Shown here piece by piece: positions 44,190-52,673 of a stretch of DNA of 64,000 nt. The stretch spans positions 434,001-498,000 of the forward strand of contig NZ_CP075682.1 of NCBI RefSeq assembly GCF_018603435.1. Direction: 5' to 3'. The notes under the pieces were generated by a model. The model did no database searches. It saw only the letters and a list, made by a program, of their open reading frames with translations, and had not been told where the DNA came from. The translations under genes were made by a program, and so were the position numbers. This stretch comes from Chryseobacterium sp. ZHDP1 (lineage in GTDB: Bacteria > Bacteroidota > Bacteroidia > Flavobacteriales > Weeksellaceae). Every line of letters starts with the position of its first letter. Positions within the stretch are counted from its first letter, which is position 1.

Positions 44190-44753
44190 TAGCTTAATCT
44201 CCGCTCTTATTCTACTTAAGCTCACTTGTGAAATCCCTAAGTAAGAAGCAATATGCCCAAGCTGAACCCTTCTGATTAGGTCAGGTTTGTTTTTTACCAA
44301 ATCTTTATATCTTTCAAGAGCCGTTTTATACTGTCTTGAGATAATGAGCTTCTCGGTTTTTACAAGTTCTCTTTCCGCAAATTTTCTTCCCCAATTCGCT
44401 ATATGAATATCCTCGTTGAATAATTTTTTAAGATGTTCTGTTTCCAGTTTGTAGAATTCGCAGTTTTCCAGCAGTTCAATATTTTCGTATCCGGGATTGT
44501 TTTCCACATAACTTTTCATGGAAACCACAGGTTCGCCTTCAATTCCGAACCAGAATGTGATGTCTCTGTCTTCTGTAGATGCATACGCACGAACAATTCC
44601 TTTTTTCAATAAATAGATGTAAGGAATTACCTTTTCAGCTTCCATCAGACAGAAATTCTTAGGATAAGAAACTTCAGTAATGTATTGTTTCAGTTTTATT
44701 TTTGAGATTTCGGGAAGTAAGTAAATGCGGTCGAGAATCTGGTCAATTTCCAT
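44187..44753 (-). CDS. Crp/Fnr family transcriptional regulator
   Basis: A 188-residue cytoplasmic regulator. Residues 20-120 form a cyclic-nucleotide-binding beta-roll (EAEKVIPYIYLLKKGIVRAYASTEDRDITFWFGIEGEPVVSM) without the arginine-serine pair that binds cAMP in Crp. The C-terminus is a winged helix (QLGHIASYLGISQVSLSRIRAEI). No cysteine cluster of Fnr is seen. Such small flavobacterial Crp proteins usually control nearby efflux or stress genes; the SMR gene downstream on the same strand is the obvious candidate target. Confidence 0.88.
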   Translation of the reverse strand: MEIDQILDRIYLLPEISKIKLKQYITEVSYPKNFCLMEAEKVIPYIYLLKKGIVRAYASTEDRDITFWFGIEGEPVVSMKSYVENNPGYENIELLENCEFYKLETEHLKKLFNEDIHIANWGRKFAERELVKTEKLIISRQYKTALERYKDLVKNKPDLIRRVQLGHIASYLGISQVSLSRIRAEIKL

Positions 44754-45092
44754 AAGTCTTGGATAATTTGTCTAAAATATTGGTTTTAGCAACAGAAAAC
44801 AAGAAAATTATTCTCCTCTGTTTTGAATTAAATTAAAAATTAATTAAATTTAGAAGGTAAAACGTTTAACCAAAACAGTAGTCGGAAAGTCTTTGTTGAT
44901 TAATATTGAATTAATATACCAATAATTTAAATTTGAAATTAATTTTAACTGATTGATTTTTAATGTATTGAATTTTGTTTTATTTCGGTTTCGAAAAATT
45001 GCCAATCTACAATTATTTTCAAAACGACCAAAAAATTTGTCTATTGTTTTTTATATTTTTTATGAAATATTTTTGCACAAAAGTCAGAGATT
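44754..45092. other. Divergent promoter region between the Crp-type and LacI genes
   Basis: A 339-base AT-rich spacer. It holds the LacI promoter near its right end and presumably the Crp-type gene's promoter at the left. No open frame or strong hairpin is visible. Confidence 0.5.
45044..45075 (+). promoter_or_regulatory. Promoter of the LacI-kinase operon
   Basis: TTG at 45044-45046 and TATTTTTG at 45068-45075 are 21 bases apart, within the Bacteroidota range. It lies 17 bases from the ATG. Confidence 0.6.
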
Positions 45093-46091
45093 ATGAAAAG
45101 AGCTTCTATTAAAGACATTGCGAGAATTGCTGAAGTTTCTGTAGCTACGGTTTCCTATGTCCTCAATAAAAAAGAAGGAAGCAGAATTAGTGAAGCGACC
45201 AAAACCAGAATTCTGGATGTCGCAAAAAGCATCAATTATACACCGAACAAAATTGCAAAAAGTCTGAAAATGAATAAGACCAAGCTGATCGGACTGATTG
45301 TTGCGGATATTTCGAATGACTTTTATTCCAACATTGCAAGAAATATTGAAGATGAAGCCATGAAATTGGGGTATACACTTCTGATCGGAAGCTGCGATGA
45401 AAATCCTGAAAAATTTAAAAAACTGACCGAACTTTTCTCAGAACAGCAGGTGGACGGAATGATCATCGCGCCGGTTGTAGATTCGGATGAAGCCATCAAT
45501 AAACTTATTCTTGAAGAATACCCGATCGTAACCATCGACCGTTATCTTAAAAATGTGAGTCTTCCAGGCGTAATGATTAATAATTCAGAAATTTCAGAAC
45601 AGATCTGCGATCATTTGGTGAAAAAAGACTTTGACGAAATCATTTATGTGGGTTACGATACGGAACTTCCGCATCTGCTGGACAGACAGGATGGTTTTGA
45701 CCAGAGAATTGCAAAGTCGGATATTTCTGCGAAAAGAATTTTAATCGGAATTCACAATATTACGGAAGAAGTGCATCAGAAAATGCAGGAAAATCTGGAT
45801 CTTTCCAAAAAAACAGCCATCTATTTTTCAAGTAACAAACTGGGAACTGCAGGACTCAGATATTTAATCGATCATAACATTAATGTTCCCGAACAGGTTT
45901 CATTGGTAGCGTTCGACGAAACAGAAGCCTATTATCTTTTCCCGACGGAAGTTTCGTTTGTGCAGCAGCCTTTATACGATATGGCTAAAGAATCTGTGGA
46001 GCTTCTTGATAACCAGATTAATAATTATACAACTAACGGAAAAAGAGTAACTTTCCATGCTAAATTTATGGAAAGAAGTTCGGTAAAATAG
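45093..46091 (+). CDS. LacI family transcriptional regulator
   Basis: A 332-residue regulator. The N-terminal helix-turn-helix reads SIKDIARIAEVSVATVSYVLN with the hinge helix PNKIAKSLKM near residue 55. The remainder is a periplasmic-binding-protein-like sugar sensor (IGLIVADISNDFYSNIARNIEDEA, DGMIIAPVVDSDEA, SLVAFDETEAYYLFP). A PfkB sugar kinase follows after 12 bases, so it probably represses its own operon and responds to fructose or a related sugar. No transporter gene is in the operon. Confidence 0.93.
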   Translation: MKRASIKDIARIAEVSVATVSYVLNKKEGSRISEATKTRILDVAKSINYTPNKIAKSLKMNKTKLIGLIVADISNDFYSNIARNIEDEAMKLGYTLLIGSCDENPEKFKKLTELFSEQQVDGMIIAPVVDSDEAINKLILEEYPIVTIDRYLKNVSLPGVMINNSEISEQICDHLVKKDFDEIIYVGYDTELPHLLDRQDGFDQRIAKSDISAKRILIGIHNITEEVHQKMQENLDLSKKTAIYFSSNKLGTAGLRYLIDHNINVPEQVSLVAFDETEAYYLFPTEVSFVQQPLYDMAKESVELLDNQINNYTTNGKRVTFHAKFMERSSVK

Positions 46092-46103
46092 ATAAAAAGA
46101 ATA

Positions 46104-47021
46104 ATGACAGAAGAGGTAATGATGACAGAAAAAAGACCTTATATTGTATGTTTCGGTGAAGTTTTGTGGGATATTTTTCCTGAAGGTTCAAGAGCAGGAG
46201 GCGCACCTTTCAATGTGGCATATAATGTTCATAAAATGGGCATCGATGTAAAAATGCTGAGTAAAATTGGCAAGGATGAACTGGGAGAAAAATTAACCGA
46301 TAAAATTAAAAGTTGGGGAATTACCACAGATTTTATTCAGGTAGATGAAGTTCATCCTACGAGTACGGTGATCGCTAAAATTGATGAACATAATGAAGCG
46401 AGCTACGAAATCGTTGAAAATGTAGCATGGGATTTTATAGATTTTCTTCCGGAACACCAAGATTTGGTTGCCAATGCGGAAGCTTTTGTCTTCGGAAGTC
46501 TATCTGCCAGAAATGAAAAGACCAGAGAAACCTTGCTTCAACTGCTTGAATTGGCAAAGCTGAAAATTTTTGATGTAAATTTCAGACCGCCTTTCATCGA
46601 TTTTGAATTCATTAAAATATTGTTGAATAAAGCCGATATTGTAAAGATGAACAAAGCGGAAATGAAGCAGATCCTTGAATTTATGGGTGAAGAATATACA
46701 AGCGAAGAAGAAAGTGTTGTATTTATTCAGACAAAATTTAAAGTCAATGAAATTATTTTAACCAAAGGAAGCAAAGGCGCGGGTTATTTTGTGGGAGATC
46801 AAAATTATAGTTTTTCTGCCGTTCCCATCACCATTGCAGATACAGTGGGAAGCGGCGATTCTTTTCTTGCCGGTTTTATTTCCAAAAGAATTCAGAATCA
46901 GGAGCCTGAAGAAATTATTAAGGAAGGAATTGCTTTAGGAGCATTCATCACTTCAAAATCAGGGGCGTGTCCGGATTACAGTTACTTCGAATTTCAAAAA
47001 TTTAAAGAATCAAAATTCTAA
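46104..47021 (+). CDS. PfkB family carbohydrate kinase (fructokinase-like)
   Basis: A 305-residue cytoplasmic sugar kinase. The N-terminal motif VCFGEVLWDIFPEGSRAGGAPFNVAYNVHKMG is that of fructokinases. The catalytic Asp is in DTVGSGDSFLAGF near residue 252, with the anion-hole glycines. LTKGSKGAGYF precedes it. It phosphorylates fructose or a similar ketohexose with ATP. An in-frame ATG at 46122 could be the true start because homologues begin close to that point. It forms an operon with the LacI regulator. Confidence 0.9.
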   Translation: MTEEVMMTEKRPYIVCFGEVLWDIFPEGSRAGGAPFNVAYNVHKMGIDVKMLSKIGKDELGEKLTDKIKSWGITTDFIQVDEVHPTSTVIAKIDEHNEASYEIVENVAWDFIDFLPEHQDLVANAEAFVFGSLSARNEKTRETLLQLLELAKLKIFDVNFRPPFIDFEFIKILLNKADIVKMNKAEMKQILEFMGEEYTSEEESVVFIQTKFKVNEIILTKGSKGAGYFVGDQNYSFSAVPITIADTVGSGDSFLAGFISKRIQNQEPEEIIKEGIALGAFITSKSGACPDYSYFEFQKFKESKF

Positions 47022-47029
47022 TAAAAACC

Positions 47030-47062
47030 AAAGACTTTTTCAGACCGGAAAAGTCTTTTTTT
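47030..47062 (+). terminator. Terminator of the LacI-kinase operon
   Basis: AAAGACTTTT and AAAAGTCTTT (47030-47039 with 47049-47058) pair around a nine-base loop and run into T7. Confidence 0.85.
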
Positions 47063-47107
47063 GTCGGTAAAAGTTTCCAATTAATTCCAAAGACCGATTA
47101 AGTTTAG

Positions 47108-47115
47108 TAACTTTG
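47108..47115 (+). promoter_or_regulatory. -7 promoter box (TAACTTTG) for era
   Basis: TAACTTTG lies 20 bases before the era ATG. No TTG lies at the expected distance upstream. Confidence 0.45.
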
Positions 47116-47135
47116 CAAATCCTAATATAATTTTT

Positions 47136-48011
47136 ATGCACAAAGCAGGATTTGTAAATATAGTTGGAAAGCCCAATGCCGGAAAATCTACCTTGTTGAA
47201 CCAACTGATGGGGGAGAAACTGGCGATTGTAACCCAGAAGGCTCAGACAACACGCCACAGAATTTTCGGAATTTATAATGAAGAAGACTTACAGATCGTA
47301 TTTTCAGACACTCCCGGAGTTCTGGATCCGAAATACGGTTTACAGGAAAAAATGATGGATTTTGTAAAGGATTCTTTGCAGGATGCCGATGTTTTCCTTT
47401 TCATTGTAGATGTTACCGACAAAGCTGAACCTTCGGAATTTCTGATTGATAAGCTGAACAAAATTCCTGTGCCTGTTTTGCTTTTGCTGAATAAAGTAGA
47501 CCAGACCAATCAGGAAGGTCTGGAAAAACTGGTAGAAACATGGCATGAGAGAATCCCGAAAGCGGAGATTCTGCCTATTTCTGCATTAAATGCTTTTAAT
47601 ACAGAAATTATTTTACCAAAGCTTAAATCTTTACTACCGGAAAATCCGCCTTATTACGATAAAGATCAGTATACAGATAAGCCCGAAAGATTCTTTGTAA
47701 ATGAAGCAATCCGTGAGAAAATCCTTTTGAATTACGAAAAAGAAATTCCGTATTCTGTGGAAGTGGTTACGGAACAGTTCAAAGAAAAGGAAGGAATTAT
47801 TTTCATCGATTCTATAATTTATGTGGAAAGAGATACCCAGAAAGGAATTATCATCGGACATAAAGGAGAAGCAATTAAAAAAGTCGGAACAGAATCCAGA
47901 CTGGATCTCGAAAAATTCTTCAATAAAAAAATTCACCTTAATCTCTTTGTTAAAGTAAAAAAAGACTGGAGAAAAAACGACAGAGATTTGAAAAATTTTG
48001 GGTACAGATAG
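47136..48011 (+). CDS. era: GTPase Era
   Basis: A 291-residue essential GTPase that binds the 3' end of 16S rRNA and helps build the 30S subunit. The G motifs are G1 GKPNAGKS (residues 8-15), G2 region TTRHR, G3 DTPG near 58 and G4 NKVD near 118. The C-terminal KH domain has IIIGHKGEAIKKVGTESR near residue 248 and ends with the usual VKKDWRKNDRDLKNFGYR. The length is standard. It is a single gene in this window. Confidence 0.97.
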   Translation: MHKAGFVNIVGKPNAGKSTLLNQLMGEKLAIVTQKAQTTRHRIFGIYNEEDLQIVFSDTPGVLDPKYGLQEKMMDFVKDSLQDADVFLFIVDVTDKAEPSEFLIDKLNKIPVPVLLLLNKVDQTNQEGLEKLVETWHERIPKAEILPISALNAFNTEIILPKLKSLLPENPPYYDKDQYTDKPERFFVNEAIREKILLNYEKEIPYSVEVVTEQFKEKEGIIFIDSIIYVERDTQKGIIIGHKGEAIKKVGTESRLDLEKFFNKKIHLNLFVKVKKDWRKNDRDLKNFGYR

Positions 48012-48079
48012 ACTAAAAACCACCTAAAAGCCGTTCTATTAGAAGAATTTTCACTATCTTTAAATGTAAATTGCTTTTA

Positions 48080-48508
48080 ATGAACTATTCGAACACAACA
48101 AATTCAGATTCTGTTTTAAAAGATGTTGCATTGCTTATCGTGCGGGTTTTCATTGGTTTTGCCATGCTCTCTCACGGTTTTCCGAAGCTTCAGATGCTTT
48201 TAGAAGGTAAGTCAGATTTTTTTGATTTTTTAGGATTAGGATCGCAGATCACTTTAGGTTTAACGGTTTTCGCAGAATTTGCCTGTTCAATTCTCCTTAT
48301 TTTAGGATTATTTTCAAGAATTTCATTAGGATTTCTGATGTTTACCATGATTATTGCGGGTTTCGTTGTTCATGGAGCAGATCCTTTTGAAAAGCGGGAA
48401 ATGAGTCTCATTTATCTTTCCGTCTATCTCTTACTGATGGTTTTCGGAGTCGGAAAATTTTCAGTCGATTACATGATTGAGAAAAGGAAAAGAACCAATG
48501 ATTGGTAA
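48080..48508 (+). CDS. DoxX family membrane protein
   Basis: A 142-residue inner-membrane protein with four helices. The DoxX signature is seen in LLIVRVFIGFAMLSHGFPKL near residue 20, then GLTVFAEFACSILLILGLFSRI and MFTMIIAGFVVHGADPFEKREMSLIYL. A TTG at 48071 would extend it by three codons, but the ATG at 48080 is preferred. DoxX proteins are linked to redox or sulfur metabolism; the function here is not known. It converges on a bacteriocin-like gene with a shared terminator. Confidence 0.85.
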   Translation: MNYSNTTNSDSVLKDVALLIVRVFIGFAMLSHGFPKLQMLLEGKSDFFDFLGLGSQITLGLTVFAEFACSILLILGLFSRISLGFLMFTMIIAGFVVHGADPFEKREMSLIYLSVYLLLMVFGVGKFSVDYMIEKRKRTNDW

Positions 48509-48529
48509 TGATTTTTACAATATAAATTA

Positions 48530-48566
48530 AAAAGAGCAGTTGTTTTCAACCGCTCTTTTTTGTTTT
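48530..48566. terminator. Bidirectional terminator
   Basis: A 12-bp stem with one mismatch (48531-48542 with 48548-48559) and flanking A and T runs separates DoxX from the convergent bacteriocin-like gene. Confidence 0.8.
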
Positions 48567-48567
48567 T

Positions 48568-48729
48568 CTAAGGGTTGCAGGGAAGGTTGGACGGAATGCA
48601 GCTCCATTTCGGAAGTTCACTCGTTTCATCGATTTTCATGCAGGGTTTGTATCCTGAAGGACATTGCGGCGCATTTCCGCCATTCATGGTGCGAAGTTCT
48701 CTTCGCTTTAATTTTCTTAGATTTTTCAT
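48568..48729 (-). CDS. Bacteriocin-like small peptide with double-glycine leader
   Basis: A minus-strand gene of 53 codons, ATG at 48729 and TAG at 48568-48570. The N-terminus MKNLRKLKRRELRTMNGG is a basic leader ending in GG, as in peptides processed by C39 peptidase ABC exporters. The 35-residue core has four cysteines (CPSGYKPC, SC and PC near the end) that could make two disulfides. I recognise the layout from small bacteriocin-like proteins annotated in Chryseobacterium. No exporter or immunity gene lies next to it. Function, processing and activity are unproven. Confidence 0.75.
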   Translation of the reverse strand: MKNLRKLKRRELRTMNGGNAPQCPSGYKPCMKIDETSELPKWSCIPSNLPCNP

Positions 48730-48803
48730 AATGATTCTGAATTTGATGAATACTAAAGATAATATTATTTTGTTAAATCACGTAAAGGTGTTTTAATATA
48801 TCC

Positions 48804-48833
48804 TTGCATATTCTCTAATTTTCATTAATTTCG
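48804..48833 (+). promoter_or_regulatory. Promoter of the S9 peptidase gene
   Basis: TTG at 48804-48806 and TAATTTCG at 48826-48833 are 19 bases apart. The box overlaps an in-frame GTG at 48833, which supports the ATG at 48851 as the real start. Confidence 0.55.
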
Positions 48834-48850
48834 TGGAAATTGAAATTATT

Positions 48851-51253
48851 ATGAAGATAAAACTGACCATATGCCTTCTTGCGTTCCTCAATTTCTATGA
48901 AGCGCAGGAAAATATTACCTACCAAAAGCCGTCTCCGGAAATCCTGAAACTGGCTGATTATGAAAGACCGCCAAGTGTTTTAATGAACAGTAAAAAAGAC
49001 TGGATTGTTTTCACGTATCGCCCTACGTACAAAACACTGGAAGATTTAAGTCAGCAGGAAATGAAACTTGGAGGATTAAGAATAAATCCGGTAACCAATA
49101 TTTCAAGTTCGGCAACGTATGCGAATAACCTGAAAGTGAGAAAAATGAACGATAAAACGGAAGTTCAGGTTAAAAATTTACCTTCCAATCCAAAAATCGC
49201 CAATACTTCATTTTCTCCCGACGAAAAAAAACTGGCTTTTACGAATACTACCAATAAAGGAGTAGAACTTTGGATTGTAGACCTTGAAACCGCTACCGCA
49301 AAAAAAATAACTTCAGACAATTTAAATGCAAATTTGGGAAGTCCTTATATCTGGTACAAAGATTCTCAGAATTTATTAATTAAAACCCTTCCGCAAAACA
49401 GACCTGCTTTAATCGATTCAAGTAAAGATCTTCCGACTGGTCCCATTGTTTCTACGGCAGACGGAAAAGTTTCGCAGAACAGAACGTATCAGGATCTTCT
49501 GAAAAATCCGCAGGACGAAAAGAATTTTGAGGTTTTAACCGCTTCAGAAATTTATAATGTTGATCTGAATGGAACTTTAAAGAAAGTAAAAGATCAGGAT
49601 ATGTATTCCGGATTAAGCTTTTCGCCGGACGGAAATTATCTGATGGCAACTACCATTAAAAAACCGTTTTCTTACATTGTCCCTCTAAGCAGATTTCCGA
49701 TGACAACCACGGTGTATGATATGAACGGAAATGTGGTGAAAGTTGTAAACGAGACACCTCTGAACGAAATCATGCCAAAAGGATTCTCTTCCGTAAGAAC
49801 CGGAAAAAGAGATATGGGATGGAGAAGCGATATGCCTGCAACTTTGGTATATGCAGAAGCTCTGGACGGAGGAGATCAATATAAAAATGCCGAATTCAGA
49901 GATGAAATTTTTACATGGGAAGCACCTTTCAGCAATGCTCCGAAATCTTTCTTTAAAACAAAGCAGAGATATTCTGATGTAAGCTGGACGAATGATCATT
50001 ACGCCATTGTTTCCGAAGGGTGGTACGATACAAGAAATACAAAATCTTTTCTGGTTGATTTAAATAACGGAGAATCTAAAGTGATTGATGACAGAAATTA
50101 TCAGGATGTGTACAGCGATCCCGGAAATTTCAATACCACAAAAAACCAGTACGGAAGATACGTTGTAGACATGAAAGGAGGAAAGTCTTACCTCATCGGA
50201 GCCGGATTTACAAAAGACGGACAGCATCCTTTCATTGATGAGATGGATGTGAAAACCATGAAAAAGAAAAGACTGTATACTTCCAATCTTAAAAATTCCA
50301 AGGAAGAAATTATTGATATTTTAAATCCTGCCAAAGGAGAAGTTCTTACGATTCAGCAGTCTTCCAGTCAGTACCCGAACTATTTTAAAAAGAGCATTAA
50401 ATCCAGTAAGACAGAAGCGGTAACCAATTTCGCGAATCCTTTTGAAAGCATTAAAGATGTATACAAAGAAGTAATTACGTATAAAAGAAACGACGGCGTT
50501 ACACTTACCGGAACACTTTATCTTCCTGCCAATTACGACAGAAAGGCAAAAACTGAAAAATTACCATTGTTGATCTGGGCTTATCCTACAGAATATAAAG
50601 ATAAAAACACGGCAGGACAGAATACGCAGAATCCAAACGATTTCACTTTCCCTTACTATGGTTCTTTCGTGTATTGGACAACGAAAGGATATGCTGTTTT
50701 GGATGATGCTGCATTCCCGATCATCGGAGAAGGAAAAACAGAACCGAATGATACATTTATTCCTCAATTGGTAGCCAATGCAGAAGCAGCAATTAATGCG
50801 GTAGATCAATTAGGCTATATCGACAGAACGAAAGTAGCAGTTGGAGGACATTCTTACGGCGCTTTTATGACGGCAAATCTTTTAACCCATTCCAAGCTTT
50901 TCGCATGCGGAATTGCAAGAAGTGGAGCGTATAACAGAACTTTGACGCCTTTTGGTTTTCAGAGCGAACAGAGAAATTACTGGGATGTTCCGGAAATCTA
51001 TAACACCATGTCACCTTTCATGAATGCAGATAAGATGAAAACGCCGCTTTTATTGGTTCATGGAGATGCAGACAACAATCCCGGAACGTTCACTTTACAG
51101 ACGGAAAGATATTTTCAGGCGCTTAAAAATCTCGGAGCCCCTGTAAAAATGGTTCTTCTGCCTAAAGAAGCTCACGGATATGCAGCGAAAGAGAATATTC
51201 TTCATTTGCTTTGGGAACAGGATCAGTTTCTGGAGAAATGTTTGAAAAAATAA
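48851..51253 (+). CDS. S9 family serine peptidase (prolyl oligopeptidase/glutamyl endopeptidase-like)
   Basis: An exported peptidase of about 800 residues, starting with signal peptide MKIKLTICLLAFLNFYEAQ. Residues 70-530 form a beta-propeller (FSPDEKKLAFTNTTNKGVELWIV, FSPDGNYLMAT). The C-terminal alpha/beta hydrolase has the nucleophile in GGHSYGAFMTANLL near residue 670, the Asp in LLVHGDADNNPGT near 745 and the His in KEAHGYAA near 778. It would cleave short peptides in the periplasm. It is a single gene; an IS3-family element lies just downstream. Confidence 0.92.
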   Translation: MKIKLTICLLAFLNFYEAQENITYQKPSPEILKLADYERPPSVLMNSKKDWIVFTYRPTYKTLEDLSQQEMKLGGLRINPVTNISSSATYANNLKVRKMNDKTEVQVKNLPSNPKIANTSFSPDEKKLAFTNTTNKGVELWIVDLETATAKKITSDNLNANLGSPYIWYKDSQNLLIKTLPQNRPALIDSSKDLPTGPIVSTADGKVSQNRTYQDLLKNPQDEKNFEVLTASEIYNVDLNGTLKKVKDQDMYSGLSFSPDGNYLMATTIKKPFSYIVPLSRFPMTTTVYDMNGNVVKVVNETPLNEIMPKGFSSVRTGKRDMGWRSDMPATLVYAEALDGGDQYKNAEFRDEIFTWEAPFSNAPKSFFKTKQRYSDVSWTNDHYAIVSEGWYDTRNTKSFLVDLNNGESKVIDDRNYQDVYSDPGNFNTTKNQYGRYVVDMKGGKSYLIGAGFTKDGQHPFIDEMDVKTMKKKRLYTSNLKNSKEEIIDILNPAKGEVLTIQQSSSQYPNYFKKSIKSSKTEAVTNFANPFESIKDVYKEVITYKRNDGVTLTGTLYLPANYDRKAKTEKLPLLIWAYPTEYKDKNTAGQNTQNPNDFTFPYYGSFVYWTTKGYAVLDDAAFPIIGEGKTEPNDTFIPQLVANAEAAINAVDQLGYIDRTKVAVGGHSYGAFMTANLLTHSKLFACGIARSGAYNRTLTPFGFQSEQRNYWDVPEIYNTMSPFMNADKMKTPLLLVHGDADNNPGTFTLQTERYFQALKNLGAPVKMVLLPKEAHGYAAKENILHLLWEQDQFLEKCLKK

Positions 51254-51265
51254 TAATTTACATAA

Positions 51266-51296
51266 AAACTCGTTCAATTTTGGACGGGTTTTTCTT
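51266..51296 (+). terminator. Terminator of the S9 peptidase gene
   Basis: AAAACTCGT and ACGGGTTTT-like arms pair with G-T wobble and lead into a T-rich tail that ends just before the insertion sequence. Confidence 0.6.
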
Positions 51297-51353
51297 TTTC
51301 TGTCTTGTCCTGAAAAAGGTTGACTACTAAATACCAAAAAACCAGTCATCCTA

Positions 51354-51716
51354 ATGAGATTAAAAAAAGTATCCGCCCCTGTTCAAGAATACAGTGAAGC
51401 ATTTAAAAGACAAGTTGTCTCCGAATATGAGCGGGGATTATATACAAAATCACAATTACAAACCCGCTATAATATCAGGGGTAATTCCTGCATTCCCAGA
51501 TGGTTAATGAAATATGGTAACTTTACTTATGAAAAACAATTAAGTAAAGGCAGACCCATGAAAGATCCACAGAAACAGAAGATTAAAGAGCTTGAAGCAG
51601 CATTGGCCAAAAAGGAAGAAGAACTCAAAGTGTTCAGGAAATTTATAGAAATTGCAGAGCGTGAGCTTAAGGTTGAGATTGTAAAAAAGTCTGGTTCCAA
51701 TCAATCCAGGAAATAA
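51354..51716 (+). CDS. IS3-family transposase OrfA
   Basis: A 120-residue DNA-binding protein: helix-turn-helix SEAFKRQVVSEYERGLYTKSQLQTRYN with GNSCIPRWLMKYG, then a leucine-zipper-like helix (KIKELEAALAKKEEELKVFRKFIEIAERELKVEI). It binds the element's ends and lets subunits pair. Near its end, GTA-AAA-AAG at 51681-51689 forms the slippery A6G heptamer for -1 frameshifting into OrfB. It is complete. Confidence 0.92.
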   Translation: MRLKKVSAPVQEYSEAFKRQVVSEYERGLYTKSQLQTRYNIRGNSCIPRWLMKYGNFTYEKQLSKGRPMKDPQKQKIKELEAALAKKEEELKVFRKFIEIAERELKVEIVKKSGSNQSRK

Positions 51717-51754
51717 AGGTAAATACGACTCTTTCAACAGAGAATATCTGCCGA

Positions 51755-52606
51755 TTGTTTGGCTACAGTAAGCAAGCTTATTACAAGAGACAAAAACAGC
51801 CTGTTTCTACAGATCATGAAACAAGAGTTATAGAATTTATTGTATCAATTCGTAAAAAGATGCCTAAAATAGGTACTAGAAAACTTTATGTTTTACTTAA
51901 GAATGATTTTGAAAAGGAAGAAATTCATGTAGGAAGGGATCAGTTGTTTAGCATTTTGAGATCAAATTATCTTTTAATTCCCAGAAGGCACAGCTATTTT
52001 AAAACAACCAATTCCAGACATTGGATGAAAAAATATCCCAATATTATCAAAGGAAAAGAATTGAAATGTTCGGAGAAAGTTTGGGTTGCAGATATTACTT
52101 ATCTCAAGACCAAAGAGAAGAATTATTATCTTCATCTGATTACCGATGCCTATTCTAAGAAAATTGTAGGATACGAATTGAGTGATAATTTACAGACCAA
52201 CTCTACGTTGAAAGCATTAAAGCAAGCCATACAGAATCGACTGTACAAGCATTCACTCATTCATCATTCAGACAGAGGGTTGCAGTATTGCAGTAAAGAA
52301 TATACTGAAACACTCAAGAAAAGTGATATGCTTATCAGTATGACCGAAAATTCGGATCCTTATGAAAATGCTATAGCAGAGAGAGTGAATGGTATTCTGA
52401 AACATGAATTTGGATTGATTGATACTTTTGAAAATTTTAAAAATCTTTCCCAACAGCTTGAACAAGCAATTTATTGCTATAACAATTTAAGACCGCATTT
52501 TTCTTTACATTATAATATTCCAAACCAAGTACACATGAAAAATAATGTGAAATTAAAAACCTATAAAAAACAAAATCAGAATAGGAAAATTCCTACTCTG
52601 ATTTAA
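51755..52606 (+). CDS. IS3-family transposase OrfB (DDE integrase domain)
   Basis: The OrfB frame is open from near 51690, before this TTG, and reads VWFQSIQEIKVNTTLSTENI, so the active protein is most likely an OrfA-OrfB fusion made by -1 slippage. Counting from the TTG, the rve catalytic triad is Asp113 (WVADITYL), Asp173 (HHSDRGLQY) and Glu209 (PYENAIAERVNG), giving the DD(35)E spacing of IS3. The N-terminal HTH_21-like part includes KMPKIGTRKLYVLLK. No stop or damage is seen. Confidence 0.93.
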   Translation: MFGYSKQAYYKRQKQPVSTDHETRVIEFIVSIRKKMPKIGTRKLYVLLKNDFEKEEIHVGRDQLFSILRSNYLLIPRRHSYFKTTNSRHWMKKYPNIIKGKELKCSEKVWVADITYLKTKEKNYYLHLITDAYSKKIVGYELSDNLQTNSTLKALKQAIQNRLYKHSLIHHSDRGLQYCSKEYTETLKKSDMLISMTENSDPYENAIAERVNGILKHEFGLIDTFENFKNLSQQLEQAIYCYNNLRPHFSLHYNIPNQVHMKNNVKLKTYKKQNQNRKIPTLI

Positions 52607-52673
52607 GTATATTTGTGATATAAAACTAGTTAACCTTTTTCAGGACTAGTCATAAACTTAAAACTATAAATAA

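Larger units (their letters stand above)
51305..52648 (+). mobile_element. IS3-family insertion sequence, complete
   Basis: A 1344-bp element with 22-bp terminal inverted repeats (51305-51326 and 52627-52648) matching at 20 positions, core GTCCTGAAAAAGGTT. The three bases GTC occur on both sides (51302-51304 and 52649-52651) as a target duplication. It encodes OrfA and OrfB in overlapping phases with an A6G slippage site at 51683-51689. Both frames are intact and the DDE triad is complete, so it may be mobile still. It is inserted between the S9 peptidase terminator and a hypothetical gene. Confidence 0.92.

Noticed and set aside
48540..48796. Two plus-strand open frames of 63 and 73 codons
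   Set aside because: They are the antisense of the double-glycine peptide gene at 48568-48729, which has the better start, leader and terminator.
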